The notes under the pieces are model-generated. The model made no database searches and was not told where the DNA came from. It saw only the letters and a list, made by a program, of their open reading frames with translations. Positions 51,703 through 61,360 of a stretch of DNA of 64,000 nucleotides are shown in pieces. How positions within the stretch are numbered: position 1 is the first letter of the stretch; the number at the start of each line of letters is the position of its first letter. A program made the translations under genes and the position numbers. This DNA comes from CBDFKK01 sp965248815 (GTDB taxonomy: Bacteria > Pseudomonadota > Alphaproteobacteria > SMXP01): positions 2,976,001-3,040,000 of the forward strand of contig CBDFKK010000008.1 of the NCBI GenBank assembly GCA_965248815.1, in the 5' to 3' direction.

Positions 51703-52119
51703 CTACTCACCTAGCAAATGCAGCGCGACCGTGCGGCGATGAGCTTGGTCGCGGTGCTCGAAGACGTAGATGCCTTGCCACGTGCCGAGTGCAAGGCGCC
51801 CTTCCATGAACGGAATACTGAGTTGGGTTGCCGTCAGAGCTGACTTAATATGTGCGGGCATATCGTCGTGGCCTTCCGTGATGTGCCGATAAGGCCCATC
51901 ATGAGGCGCGATGCGAGCAAAAAAGTCTTCCAAGTCGCGCAACACATCCGGATCTGCGTTTTCCTGAATCGTGAGTGATGCCGAGGTGTGCCGGATAAAT
52001 AGAGTGAGCAAACCTTCGTGCAGGCCTTGGCTTGCGCACCAGCCCGCCACCTCCCCCGTGATGTCGTAAAGGCCGGAGCCTTTAGTGGAGACCATTACCG
52101 CGCCTGTCTTTTGGTCCAT
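51703..52119 (-). CDS. yjbQ: YjbQ/UPF0047 family protein
   Basis: A 138-residue cytoplasmic protein, the normal length for the family. It carries the UPF0047 core: GLYDITGEV, LFIRHTSASLTIQENADPDV, PHDGPYRHITEGHDDMPAHI with the conserved His and Asp, and LALGTWQGIYVFEHRD. E. coli YjbQ has weak thiamine phosphate synthase activity, and the family is sometimes named secondary thiamine-phosphate synthase; its true role is not settled. No thiamine genes are adjacent. It is divergent from the haloalkane dehalogenase. Confidence 0.93.
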   Translation of the reverse strand: MDQKTGAVMVSTKGSGLYDITGEVAGWCASQGLHEGLLTLFIRHTSASLTIQENADPDVLRDLEDFFARIAPHDGPYRHITEGHDDMPAHIKSALTATQLSIPFMEGRLALGTWQGIYVFEHRDQAHRRTVALHLLGE

Positions 52120-52219
52120 GTCATGCGTCCGTATTGAGATTGCCCGGGATCAATCGGAATGACAGGATAGTCCTCGCCCGCTCCATTTGCGACATCTCTG
52201 CTCGATCAGGACATTAGCC

Positions 52220-53116
52220 ATGACCATTGAAGCTCTGCGCACCCCCGAAGAAAGATTTCAAAACCTGCCCGACTACAAATATTCGCCGCACTACATTGAT
52301 GACCTCCAGAACTACGACGGGCTGCGCATTCACTATGCTGATGAAGGGGCGGCCGATGCCGAACACACATTTCTATGTCTGCATGGCGAGCCGACTTGGG
52401 CCTATCTCTACCGCAAGATGATTCCTGTCTTTACTGCGGCCGGTCACCGGGCTGTGGCTCCTGATTTTTTAGGCTTTGGCCGTTCCGACAAGCCGGTAGA
52501 CGATGATGTCTACACGTTCAATTTTCATCGCGACTTCTTGCTTCGCTTTATTGAGCGCTTGGATATCACCAACATCACACTGGTTTGCCAGGATTGGGGC
52601 GGTCTCTTGGGGCTAACATTGCCACTAGACATGCCGGAACGCTTCGCACGTCTCATCGTCATGAATACCGCGATCCCCACGGGCGCCGATCCGGGGCCAG
52701 GTTTCCTCCAGTGGAAGAAATTCGTTGCCGATCGCCCCGACTTTGACATTACGCGCCTGATGTCGCGCGGCAATCCGGAATTGTCCCCGGAGGAACTCGC
52801 TGCCTACGTTGCACCCTTTCCTGACGACCGATATCGGGCGGGGGTCCGGCGCTTTCCGGCGATCGTCCCGATCACGCCGGACATGGAAGGGGCCGATATC
52901 GGACGCAAAGCGGCACGCTGGTGGCGCGACGAATGGCAAGGCGCCAGCTTTATGGCGATCGGCATGCAGGACCCGGTCTTGGGTCCTCACATTATGTATC
53001 GGCTGAAAGATCTCATCCGCAATTGCCCCGAACCCCTCGAAATCGAGCAAGGGAGCCACTTCGTCCAGGAGCATGGCGAACAAATCGCCAAAGCGGCGCT
53101 CGACGCATTTGGATAG
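52220..53116 (+). CDS. Haloalkane dehalogenase (DhlA-like, subfamily HLD-I)
   Basis: A 298-residue alpha/beta hydrolase from ATG 52220. The catalytic set lines up with Xanthobacter DhlA: nucleophile Asp125 (VCQDWGG; DhlA 124), halide-binding Trp126, Glu57 in HGEPTW (DhlA 56), acid Asp251 in GMQDPVLG (DhlA 260) and base His280 in GSHFVQEHG (DhlA 289). These enzymes hydrolyse the carbon-halogen bond to give an alcohol and halide in the cytoplasm. Position of the acid after strand 7 supports HLD-I. The frame is open 11 codons further upstream. No downstream alcohol or halo-acid dehydrogenase adjoins, so it acts as a single gene. Substrate unknown. Confidence 0.9.
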   Translation: MTIEALRTPEERFQNLPDYKYSPHYIDDLQNYDGLRIHYADEGAADAEHTFLCLHGEPTWAYLYRKMIPVFTAAGHRAVAPDFLGFGRSDKPVDDDVYTFNFHRDFLLRFIERLDITNITLVCQDWGGLLGLTLPLDMPERFARLIVMNTAIPTGADPGPGFLQWKKFVADRPDFDITRLMSRGNPELSPEELAAYVAPFPDDRYRAGVRRFPAIVPITPDMEGADIGRKAARWWRDEWQGASFMAIGMQDPVLGPHIMYRLKDLIRNCPEPLEIEQGSHFVQEHGEQIAKAALDAFG

Positions 53117-53289
53117 AAACGCCCCCTCAACGTTCGTACGTACACTGAGAAACGAAATTAAACCTGGGCCGGTTCATGTGAATCGGCTGTGCCGCCATTA
53201 GCTGAGATTGGCCCCTTTCTGCCCCATCGGATCGGGCGGTACTCGGCCGCAAAGTGTTGTGATCAGGACTATTTGCCTTTATCGTCGAA

Positions 53290-55176
53290 ATGTATAATCT
53301 CTCGCGCCAAGCCGCAGGGGGGCGACGATTGAGGGGACGCCCGCGGCGCGGAAGGACCAGATTTCAGGTGGACAGAAGCGATACTTCCAACCCCGACTAC
53401 TATCACCGGGTCGTCGATTGCCAATGGGCATGTCCTGCCCATACGGACGTGCCGGAATACATCCGGCTGATCGCGCAAGGGCGCTTTTCCGACGCCTATA
53501 TGGTTAACAGGGAATCTAATGTCTTTCCGGCCATCTTAGGCCGTGTCTGTGACCGGCCGTGTGAGCCCGCCTGTCGACGTGGCCGCATCGAGGAAACACC
53601 CGTTGCTATTTGTCGGCTCAAGCGCGTCGCCGCAGATCTCAAGGGCGATATCAACGATCGGCTCCCGGTCATCCCCAAGGCCAAGAACGGCAAGAAAATC
53701 GCTTGCGTCGGCGCAGGTTGTGCGTCGCTCACAGTCGCCAACGACTTGATGCCGCTCGGCTATGACGTGACGATATTTGAGGCATTGGAGACCGCCGGTG
53801 GCCTAATGCGCACAAATATTCCCGCGTTTCGCTTGCCAGGCGAAGTTCTTGATGAAGAAATCGCCATGATTGCCGATATGGGCGTTGATATTCGGTTCAA
53901 TCACCGAATCGACAGCATGAAGGCGCTGCTCGACGAAGGATTTGATGCCGTCTTTGTTGGCAGCGGCGCTCCTAAGGGCAAAGACCTCGACCTTCCGGGA
54001 CGGAAGGAGGCAGCCGATTTCCTCTTCATCGGTATCGACTGGCTCGAAAGCGTGGCCTTCGGCCACACTGAAGAAATTGGCGAAAATGTCGTGATCATTG
54101 GCGGCGGCAACACAGCGATGGATTGCTGCCGCACGTCCCTGCGCCTCGGCGGCAAGAAGGTTCAGGTGACAGCGCGAAAGCCGCGGCATTTGCTCAAAGC
54201 GTCAGACTGGGAGCTCGACGATGCTATGGAAGAGCGCGTCGAGTTATTGCTGTGCCACAATCCGGAAGAATTTATTATGGAGAATGGCAAGCTCACCGGC
54301 GTACGCCACTCCATTCTAGAATATTACGAAGACGAAAACGGCAGGCTTAAGTCGAAGCAAGTCGATGAAGTCATTTTACCCGCCGACTCATGCATCTTAG
54401 CCGTAGGTCAGGAGACCTCGTTCCCGTGGATCGAGCGCGATTTCGGAATGGACTTCAACGAATGGGATGAGCCCGTTGTGGACAAGACAACATTCGAGTC
54501 GACCATTCCCGGCGTGTTCTTCGGCGGCGACGCGGCATGGGGACCTGAAAACATTATCTGGGCCGTCGAACACGGTCATCAGGCCGCCATCTCCATTCAC
54601 AATCATTGCCACAGCCGCTCTCTAACAGATCGGTTGCCGGATCTAGTGAACTTAGGTAGCCGCAAGATGGGCCTTCACGAATGGTCCTATAGTAATGACT
54701 ACGACCCGGTTACACGCCGACAAATGCCTCACGTCAGTCTTGAGGAGCGCTTTAAGGAACTCGACATTGAAGTTGAGCTGGGCTTTACCGCCAAACAGGC
54801 GGCTGACGAAGTTCAGCGCTGCCTCAACTGCGACATGCAGACGGTCTTCACCGACGATCTCTGCATCGAGTGCGACGCGTGTATCGACATTTGTCCGGTC
54901 GATTGTCTAACCATCACCAACAATGCTGAGGAAGGCGATTTGCGCCAGCGCTTGCGCGCGCCGGCGGACAATCTCGATCAGCTTTTGTTTGTCTCGGGGG
55001 GCTTACAGCAAACCGGCCGAGTCATGATCAAAGATGAAGACGTTTGCCTGCATTGCGGGCTTTGTGCAGAACGCTGTCCGACGGCGGCCTGGGATATGCA
55101 GAAGTCATGTCTCGTTAAGCCTTACGCCGTTGACGAGGATGCCCAATGGCAAAAACAACAAAAAAAGAGCGCATAA
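53290..55176 (+). CDS. FAD/NAD(P)H-linked, Fe-S electron-transfer subunit of a 2-oxoacid oxidoreductase (GltD-like)
   Basis: A 628-residue fused protein. The N-terminal GltD-type Fe-S region has VDCQWACPAHTDVPEYI and CDRPCEPACRRG. The flavin and NAD(P) folds follow (IACVGAGCASLTVANDLMPL; NVVIIGGGNTAMDCCR). The C-terminus has two ferredoxin clusters: LCIECDACIDICPVDCL and VCLHCGLCAERCPTAAW. The full set lets it pass electrons between NAD(P)H and ferredoxin-type centres. Its 3' end overlaps the alpha-subunit gene by 31 bases. Together with the next two genes it resembles the three-subunit 2-oxoglutarate:NADP+ oxidoreductase (KorABC) described in Azoarcus evansii. The start ATG has no obvious ribosome site, so the true N-terminus is uncertain. 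Confidence 0.85.
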   Translation: MYNLSRQAAGGRRLRGRPRRGRTRFQVDRSDTSNPDYYHRVVDCQWACPAHTDVPEYIRLIAQGRFSDAYMVNRESNVFPAILGRVCDRPCEPACRRGRIEETPVAICRLKRVAADLKGDINDRLPVIPKAKNGKKIACVGAGCASLTVANDLMPLGYDVTIFEALETAGGLMRTNIPAFRLPGEVLDEEIAMIADMGVDIRFNHRIDSMKALLDEGFDAVFVGSGAPKGKDLDLPGRKEAADFLFIGIDWLESVAFGHTEEIGENVVIIGGGNTAMDCCRTSLRLGGKKVQVTARKPRHLLKASDWELDDAMEERVELLLCHNPEEFIMENGKLTGVRHSILEYYEDENGRLKSKQVDEVILPADSCILAVGQETSFPWIERDFGMDFNEWDEPVVDKTTFESTIPGVFFGGDAAWGPENIIWAVEHGHQAAISIHNHCHSRSLTDRLPDLVNLGSRKMGLHEWSYSNDYDPVTRRQMPHVSLEERFKELDIEVELGFTAKQAADEVQRCLNCDMQTVFTDDLCIECDACIDICPVDCLTITNNAEEGDLRQRLRAPADNLDQLLFVSGGLQQTGRVMIKDEDVCLHCGLCAERCPTAAWDMQKSCLVKPYAVDEDAQWQKQQKKSA

Positions 55177-56966
55177 ACGACTTCGTCATTAAGGTGGCTA
55201 ATGTCAACGGCACCGGTTCGGCCAGTGCCAACGGGCTGATTATGAAATCCCTATTCCACATGGGGATCCCGGTCGTCGGGAAAAACTATTTTCCATCCAA
55301 CATACAAGGCCTTCCAACTTGGTATGAAATCCGCGTCAGCGGCGATGGCTACATTGCCCGTGCCGGGCGTGTCGACATCATGGTCGCGATGAACGCGGAA
55401 ACCTACGCTCAAGACATCCAAGAAGTGAGTCTTGGCGGCTATATGGTTTATGACTCGAGCTGGCCACGCAGTGACATGCTGACCCGCGATGATATTTCGA
55501 TCATCGGTATTCCCCTTTCCAAAATGTGCAACGAAGCTTTTCGGGGCGCTCGCAACCGCATCTTAATGAAAAACATTTGCTACGCGGGGGCGCTCGCCGC
55601 TCTACTTGATTTCGACATGAAAGTAATCGAAACGCTCTTACAAGAGACGTTTCGAACGAAAGCGCATTTGGTTGAGTCAAACCTGCAGGCCATCGAACTT
55701 GGCTACAATTACGCCAAAGAAAATTACGATTGCCCCTTGCCTATTCGCGCCAAAGCTTTGGACAAGACGAGCGGTCACATCATGATCGACGGCAATACAG
55801 CAGCGGCCTTAGGATGCCTTTATGCCGGGGCGGCAGTCGGCGCTTGGTATCCGATTACGCCCAGTACCTCGCTCATGGATGCTTTCAAGGCGTTCTGCGA
55901 AAAACATCGTGTCGATCCGGAAACCGGCGAACGCCGCTATTGCATCGTTCAAGCCGAAGACGAGCTATCGGCAATCGGAATCGTTATGGGCGCTAATTGG
56001 AACGGAGCTCGCGCCTTTACGCCGACCAGCGGCCCGGGCATTTCGTTGATGAGCGAATTTATTGGATTTGGATACTACGCCGAGATCCCGGCGGTCATTT
56101 TCGATGTGCAAAGAGTTGGGCCGTCAACGGGCATGCCCACGCGGACGCAGCAGTGCGATATCCTTGCCGCTGCTTATGCCTCCCACGGCGATACGAAACA
56201 CGTCATGCTCTTTCCGGCAAACCCCGAAGAGTGTTTTTATCTTGCTGCCGAAGCCTTCGACTTGGCCGAGCGTCTTCAGACACCAGTCTTCGTGCTGACC
56301 GATCTGGATATTGGGATGAACGACTGGATGTGCCCCGAACTCACTTGGGACGAGACCTATGATCCTGATCGGGGCAAAGTCCTAAGCGCCGACGAAATAG
56401 AAAAGCTCGACAAGTTCGAGCGCTATCTCGACAAAGACGGCGACGGTATCCCCTATCGCACTTTGCCCGGCACGCATCCCAAAGGCGCTTACTTTTTGCG
56501 CGGTTCCGGGCATAACAAGTCCGGCGTCTACACCGAAGATGCCGCCGAATATCAAGATGTGCTTGACCGGCTCAAGTCAAAATTCCGAACCGCGGCGACA
56601 ATTGTTCCAAAGCCCCTAACGAGAATGAGCGGGGATCATCCGGTCGGCGTACTTTCGGTCGGCAGCTGTGATGGCGCTGTGCAGGAAGCCCTTGACGAGC
56701 TTGAGACCCGAGGCATTCAAGTGAATTATATGCGCGTTCGCGCGTTTCCATTTGGCGCGGAAGTTGAAGACTTTCTCGAACAACATGATCAGATCTTTGT
56801 TGTTGAACAAAATCGTGACGCCCAACTGAAATCACTTTTGATTTTGGAAACCCACGTGGACAAGGCCAAACTCGAGTCGATATTGCATTACAATGGTTTG
56901 CCCATGCCATCGTCGTGCATTGTCGATGCCATCGAGGAAAAACTAGCGCGAGGCAAAGCCGCATGA
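55146..56966 (+). CDS. korA: 2-oxoacid:acceptor oxidoreductase, fused gamma-alpha subunit
   Basis: A 606-residue cytoplasmic protein. Residues 1-195 form the gamma domain (VANVNGTGSASANGLIMKSL, then YFPSNIQGLPTWYEIRVSG). From about 210 the alpha domain starts, with GNTAAALGCLYAGAAVGAWY, PITPSTSLMDAF, QAEDELSAIGIVMGANWNGA and RVGPSTGMPTRTQQ, the pattern of KorA/PorA proteins that contribute to the ThDP and CoA sites. The C-terminus (VGVLSVGSCDGAVQEALDEL) is the usual closing domain. A gamma-alpha fusion is common in 2-oxoglutarate-type enzymes. The start codon lies inside the upstream gene with GAGGA before it, and the end overlaps korB by four bases, so the operon is tightly coupled. The 2-oxoacid substrate is not proven. 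Confidence 0.9.
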   Translation: MAKTTKKERINDFVIKVANVNGTGSASANGLIMKSLFHMGIPVVGKNYFPSNIQGLPTWYEIRVSGDGYIARAGRVDIMVAMNAETYAQDIQEVSLGGYMVYDSSWPRSDMLTRDDISIIGIPLSKMCNEAFRGARNRILMKNICYAGALAALLDFDMKVIETLLQETFRTKAHLVESNLQAIELGYNYAKENYDCPLPIRAKALDKTSGHIMIDGNTAAALGCLYAGAAVGAWYPITPSTSLMDAFKAFCEKHRVDPETGERRYCIVQAEDELSAIGIVMGANWNGARAFTPTSGPGISLMSEFIGFGYYAEIPAVIFDVQRVGPSTGMPTRTQQCDILAAAYASHGDTKHVMLFPANPEECFYLAAEAFDLAERLQTPVFVLTDLDIGMNDWMCPELTWDETYDPDRGKVLSADEIEKLDKFERYLDKDGDGIPYRTLPGTHPKGAYFLRGSGHNKSGVYTEDAAEYQDVLDRLKSKFRTAATIVPKPLTRMSGDHPVGVLSVGSCDGAVQEALDELETRGIQVNYMRVRAFPFGAEVEDFLEQHDQIFVVEQNRDAQLKSLLILETHVDKAKLESILHYNGLPMPSSCIVDAIEEKLARGKAA

Positions 56967-58018
56967 GCTATATGACCAAGCCCAAAGTCGCGCACCCCAA
57001 ATTGCCGCGCAATGAAGTCGGCCTGACACGACGCGACTACGAAGGGGGAATGTCAACACTGTGTGCCGGATGTGGCCACGATTCAATTACCGCTGCGCTT
57101 ATAGAAGCTTGTTTCGAGTTGAATATCGAGCCTCACAAAATCGCCAAGATGAGTGGCATCGGTTGCTCATCGAAAACGCCTGCTTACTTCTTCGGCTCAG
57201 CGCACGGCTTCAACTCCGTTCATGGGCGCATGCCGTCCGTCGCAACAGGCGCCAGCGCTGCAAACCGAGATCTCAACTATATCGGCATCTCCGGCGACGG
57301 CGACTCGCTCTCGATCGGCCTTGGCCAATTTTCTCATGCTATGCGCCGTAATCTACACATGCTCTACGTCATCGAAAACAACGGTGTTTACGGTCTAACT
57401 AAAGGACAGTTCTCAGCATCAGCAGACGTAGGCTCCAAAGCTAAAAAGGGCGAAGTCAATTTGCAGTCGCCCATCGATCCAGTTTTGACGGCGCTTGCCA
57501 TGGGCGGCACATTTGTCGCGCGCAGCTTCTCTGGCGACAAAGATCAGCTCGTCCCCCTGATTAAGGCAGGCCTCAAGCATCGCGGTTTTGCCCTGCTCGA
57601 TATCTTGTCACCTTGCGTGACATTCAACGACCACGAAGACTCAACCAAGAGCTACGCCTTCTCTCGGCAGTTTTATCATCCGGCGATTCACACAGACTTT
57701 GTTCCCCATGCGGAGGAAATCTCGACGTCATACTCTGACGGCGGCGCGATGAACGTGACCCTTCATGACGGCAGCCAGATCCTCTTACGCAAAGTCGCCA
57801 AAGATTATGATCCTACGGATCGTAGCGCTGCGTTCAGCTACATCCAGGACAAGCTAAAGCAAGGCGAATATTTGACCGGCCTTCTCTATATCGATGAGTC
57901 CAAACCGGACTTTCACGAGCTGAACGAAACCACCGCGCGCCCGCTCAACGAGCTTTCGTATGACGAACTCAATCCCGGCACCGATAAGCTGAAAAGCATT
58001 CAAGCAAGGTATCGGTAG
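56963..58018 (+). CDS. korB: 2-oxoacid:ferredoxin oxidoreductase beta subunit
   Basis: A 351-residue protein starting in the ATGA overlap with korA. It carries the ThDP-binding block GDGDSLSIGLGQFSHAMRRN and NNGVYGLTKGQFSASA, and the Cys residues for the [4Fe-4S] cluster: STLCAGCGHDSI near 38, IGCSSKTPAYF further on and LDILSPCVTFND. The reaction is oxidative decarboxylation of a 2-oxoacid to acyl-CoA with transfer of electrons to the cluster. The extended C-terminus beyond 270 (VAKDYDPTDRSAAFSYIQD) is typical of PorB/KorB. Its partners are encoded just upstream. Such ferredoxin-coupled enzymes can also run in the carboxylating direction; direction here is not evident. Confidence 0.92.
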   Translation: MSYMTKPKVAHPKLPRNEVGLTRRDYEGGMSTLCAGCGHDSITAALIEACFELNIEPHKIAKMSGIGCSSKTPAYFFGSAHGFNSVHGRMPSVATGASAANRDLNYIGISGDGDSLSIGLGQFSHAMRRNLHMLYVIENNGVYGLTKGQFSASADVGSKAKKGEVNLQSPIDPVLTALAMGGTFVARSFSGDKDQLVPLIKAGLKHRGFALLDILSPCVTFNDHEDSTKSYAFSRQFYHPAIHTDFVPHAEEISTSYSDGGAMNVTLHDGSQILLRKVAKDYDPTDRSAAFSYIQDKLKQGEYLTGLLYIDESKPDFHELNETTARPLNELSYDELNPGTDKLKSIQARYR

Positions 58019-58198
58019 CGATCGACTTTTTGAATCGTCGCATTTGCCCGGTTGTTCAACCGCTCGTTCATAGTCACGACGGCTCAATCGCCAACCTGCA
58101 GTAGTATTACTATCGCAATTCGTGCGCTGCGATGACTCCTGCAAGTCATCGTGCTAGCTTCACCGCCAACGATACAAGAACGCGGGTGGGGCGCGGCA

Positions 58199-61100
58199 AT
58201 GCTAAATGCATCTGACTTGAGCGGCGTGGCTAGTGTCGCGACGATCGCGGATATCTTGTGGGATGATTCCCGTGACCGCTTGTTTTACACGACAACGGAT
58301 GGAAGTCTTCGCTCATGGAATCCCAATACGGGGTTGATCGTCGATAACGTCTTTATTGGCGGCACATTGGCGGGTTTGAGTTTCACGCCCGATCGAACCG
58401 AACTTTACATTGCCCAGAGAGACGCCTTTGACTTGGGAACCACGCAGTTTAGGAACACCATCCACAATCTCAATATAGCCAGCGGCAGCGTTACGGATAT
58501 CAACTTCATAGTAAGCGAACCGGAGCGCGGTGTTTTTAACATTGCCGTCGCAAACAACGGAATTGGTCTATTCACCCCAGATCTTAGCGCGTCAGGGCGG
58601 AACCCATTTAGACAAATTGAAACGTCCAATAATTCGATTTCGGTCCGTAGCGACTTTCCCGGCAATCCACGCAACGAGATCAATCAGTTAAGTTCTTTAG
58701 TCGATTCTGAAGATGGGCGCTATATCTTCATTCTAGAAGGCAATACGACTCTCGCGCCGCTTCACATTTATGATTCGCAGTCTAATTCCTTTGTCGTACG
58801 AACTGATTCGATCGAATTGGGCAATGAAGGTTTCATCTCAGGAACCGGATCCAATCCGGGTATGGCGGACATTAGCAGCGCGGCCAATTTAGTCGTCAAC
58901 TTAACATATAGCGCGTTGTTCGTTCTTGATAATCAATTGGATGGCGTCGTCGATTTGTCCGCTTACAGCTCCAGTGGAAAAGGCGTCGTCGTCGTATTCT
59001 CGCATGACGGATCGAAACTCTACTTTCTGGATCCCGACATTAACTCACTCGTTGTATTTGACACGAGCGACTGGAGTGTCATTGGCGGATACGAAATTCA
59101 ATCAATTCTGCAGTTTCTGTTCAATACGAACACTTTGTTTACTGATGATTCAGATCGCATCGTTGTCATTGAAACGTCCACAGGATTTGAAGTTGTCGAC
59201 TTGAATTTTGCCGCTCCACCTACCGGCACTGCTACTGCTAGTGACGACAAACTTTTTGGAATGGCGGCTGGCGATATCATTGATGGTCTCGATGGGAACG
59301 ATTTGATCGCCGGTCTGGAAGGCGACGACACCATTCTCGGTGGCGCCGGCAATGATCTCCTGCACGGGGCAGCCGGTAGCGATTCAATTGTAGGCGGTTC
59401 AGAGGACGATTGGATCACGGCAGGCACGGGAGACGATTTTGTTGACGGCGGTCCAGGCGCCGATACGTTGGACGGTGGCGCCGGTGTCGACACACTGTCA
59501 TTTGCTAGCGCCGTCGGCCCAATTACTGCTTTGCTGACTGCCGGAACTAGCAGCGGTGCAACAGTCGATGTCTTCAAGAATTTCGAGATCGTTCAAGGGT
59601 CAAGCTTTGATGACTCGATCGCTGGCGTTGACGGCCTCGACGATAGTCTCCATGGCGGGTCCGGAAACGACACGTTAACTGGTATGGGCGGTTTTGACTC
59701 TCTGTCAGGTGACGATGGAAATGACTCCCTGAATGGCGGCACGTTTCCGGACACTCTTAGCGGAGGTGACGGCGACGATACTTTACTGGGAGGCTCCGGC
59801 AACGATCTTTTGCGACCGGGCAACGGCGATGATTCTGCCGACGGGGGTGGCGGCAATGACTCGATCCGCGGGGGTGCTGGCCTAGACACCATACTCGGCG
59901 GTGATGGCAACGATACAGTTCACGGATTAGGCGATGCCGACTCCATAGTTGGCGATGCGGGCATCGACATTCTTCATGGCGGCACGGGCATCGATACGAT
60001 GCGCGGTGGCACGGAGCTCGACGTGTTGTTCGGCGACGGCGGCAATGATGTATTGCGCGGCGAAAGCGGCAACGATTATATCGAAGGCAATGACGGCAAC
60101 GATTCCATCGTCGGCGGCACCTTTAACGATACCTTGAAGGGCGGCATTGGCAACGACACCGTCGAGGGCAATGCAGGCAACGACATCCTCGAAGGCAACG
60201 ACGGAGATGATTCCCTCATCGGCGGCACGGGGGCCGATACCCTTGTTGGCTTTAAAGGCTTTGACACGCTGCTCGGCCGTTCCGGCTCCGATATTCTGGT
60301 CGGTATGGGCCAGCATGACTCGATCGACGGGGCCGGCGGCAACGATCTCGTCTTTTTGGGCTACGGCACCGACACTGCTCTGGGCGGCAACGGCAATGAC
60401 ACCATCAACGGCCTCAACGGCACTGATCATATTTCCGGCGATGCCGGCAACGATGTGCTCAACGGCGAGCAAGGCAATGACACGCTCATAGGCGGGGCCG
60501 ACGATGACGTTCTCAACGGCGGCACGGAGAACGATCTCTACATCTGGAACGCTGGCGATGGACGCGACAGTATCTTCGATCCCTCAGGCACCGATACCCT
60601 GCGCATCACCAGCACCAGCTTAGAAGGCCTGTCGCAGACCTTCGGACCGAGCAGCGGCATTGAGACCATCGACCATGACTCTGGCGCGGCGTTCAACATT
60701 GTCGGTAGCGCAGGCAACGACAACTGGACGTTCACGGGCCTTGATCTCACCACCGTGGGTGTCATCCGTGGTGGCGCCGGCAACGACACCCTCGACGGCA
60801 CAACAAGCGGCGACAACCTTCAAGGCAACACCGGCGCTGATCTTCTGGTCGGCCGTCAAGGCGACGACACGATCATAGGCGGTGCCGGCAGCGACCTTCT
60901 CATCGGCATGGGGCAACACGACTCGATCGAAGGCGGCGGCGGCAACGATCTCATCTTTATGGGCTTCGGCACCGACACCGCCATCGGCGGCACGGGCGCG
61001 GACACCATCAACGGGCTCAACGGCACCGATGATCTGTCCGGCAACGCAGGCGCCGATGTTCTTAACGGCGAACAAGGCGCTGACACACTCACCGGAGGTG

Positions 61101-61360
61101 GCGGCAACGACACGCTGACCGGCGGGACCCAATCCGATCTCTTCCGTTTCGATCCCGACGACGGCAGCGACAACATCACTGACTTTGAAAATGGCATTGA
61201 TCTCATGGAGATCTCCGGGAGCCTTGCCATCTCCGATCTCACCATCGCCCAAGTCGGCGCGAACACCACCATCGATTTCGGCGCTGCGGGCACCACCGTC
61301 ATAACCCTCAACAACACCCAAGCCTCCGACATCGACGGGGCCGATTTTATCTTCGTGTAG
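58199..61360 (+). CDS. RTX-repeat calcium-binding protein with N-terminal beta-propeller, type I secretion substrate
   Basis: A protein of about 1053 residues from ATG 58199; GTG at 58151 is another possible start. Residues 1-340 look like a YVTN-type propeller (GLSFTPDRTELYIAQRD; SHDGSKLYFLDPDINSLVVF). From about 345 to 1000, tandem nonapeptides of the form GGxGxDxUx follow (GGAGNDLL, GGEGDD-like, GGSGNDLL), which bind Ca2+ and fold once outside the cell. The tail DIDGADFIFV is a typical uncleaved type I secretion signal. No signal peptide. Two segments of about 70 codons (60281-60497 and 60886-61110) are near-duplicates. No ABC/MFP secretion genes are in the window. The protein may be a surface or extracellular adhesin or enzyme; no catalytic motif is seen. 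Confidence 0.87.
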   Translation: MLNASDLSGVASVATIADILWDDSRDRLFYTTTDGSLRSWNPNTGLIVDNVFIGGTLAGLSFTPDRTELYIAQRDAFDLGTTQFRNTIHNLNIASGSVTDINFIVSEPERGVFNIAVANNGIGLFTPDLSASGRNPFRQIETSNNSISVRSDFPGNPRNEINQLSSLVDSEDGRYIFILEGNTTLAPLHIYDSQSNSFVVRTDSIELGNEGFISGTGSNPGMADISSAANLVVNLTYSALFVLDNQLDGVVDLSAYSSSGKGVVVVFSHDGSKLYFLDPDINSLVVFDTSDWSVIGGYEIQSILQFLFNTNTLFTDDSDRIVVIETSTGFEVVDLNFAAPPTGTATASDDKLFGMAAGDIIDGLDGNDLIAGLEGDDTILGGAGNDLLHGAAGSDSIVGGSEDDWITAGTGDDFVDGGPGADTLDGGAGVDTLSFASAVGPITALLTAGTSSGATVDVFKNFEIVQGSSFDDSIAGVDGLDDSLHGGSGNDTLTGMGGFDSLSGDDGNDSLNGGTFPDTLSGGDGDDTLLGGSGNDLLRPGNGDDSADGGGGNDSIRGGAGLDTILGGDGNDTVHGLGDADSIVGDAGIDILHGGTGIDTMRGGTELDVLFGDGGNDVLRGESGNDYIEGNDGNDSIVGGTFNDTLKGGIGNDTVEGNAGNDILEGNDGDDSLIGGTGADTLVGFKGFDTLLGRSGSDILVGMGQHDSIDGAGGNDLVFLGYGTDTALGGNGNDTINGLNGTDHISGDAGNDVLNGEQGNDTLIGGADDDVLNGGTENDLYIWNAGDGRDSIFDPSGTDTLRITSTSLEGLSQTFGPSSGIETIDHDSGAAFNIVGSAGNDNWTFTGLDLTTVGVIRGGAGNDTLDGTTSGDNLQGNTGADLLVGRQGDDTIIGGAGSDLLIGMGQHDSIEGGGGNDLIFMGFGTDTAIGGTGADTINGLNGTDDLSGNAGADVLNGEQGADTLTGGGGNDTLTGGTQSDLFRFDPDDGSDNITDFENGIDLMEISGSLAISDLTIAQVGANTTIDFGAAGTTVITLNNTQASDIDGADFIFV
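60281..61110 (+). repeat. Segmental duplication within the RTX coding region
   Basis: The blocks 60281-60497 and 60886-61110 both encode a string beginning with 'G(S)D-I/L-L-V/I-GMGQHDSI' and continuing through 'GTDTA-GG-G-DTINGLNGTD' to 'NAGADVLNGEQG'-type sequence. They are closer to each other than to any other RTX block in the gene and are separated by a non-RTX segment, which points to a duplication of one structural unit. Confidence 0.75.

Noticed and set aside
53290..58018. Indolepyruvate ferredoxin oxidoreductase (IorAB)
   Set aside because: The alpha subunit has an N-terminal gamma fusion and KorA-type motifs, and the beta subunit carries the ThDP site, which in IorAB lies in the large alpha subunit; a Kor/Por-type enzyme fits better.
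59270..61130. Regular short DNA repeats that could suggest a CRISPR or tandem array
   Set aside because: The periodicity is 27 bases in frame with GGxGxDxUx nonapeptides, so they are RTX-coding repeats without unique spacers.
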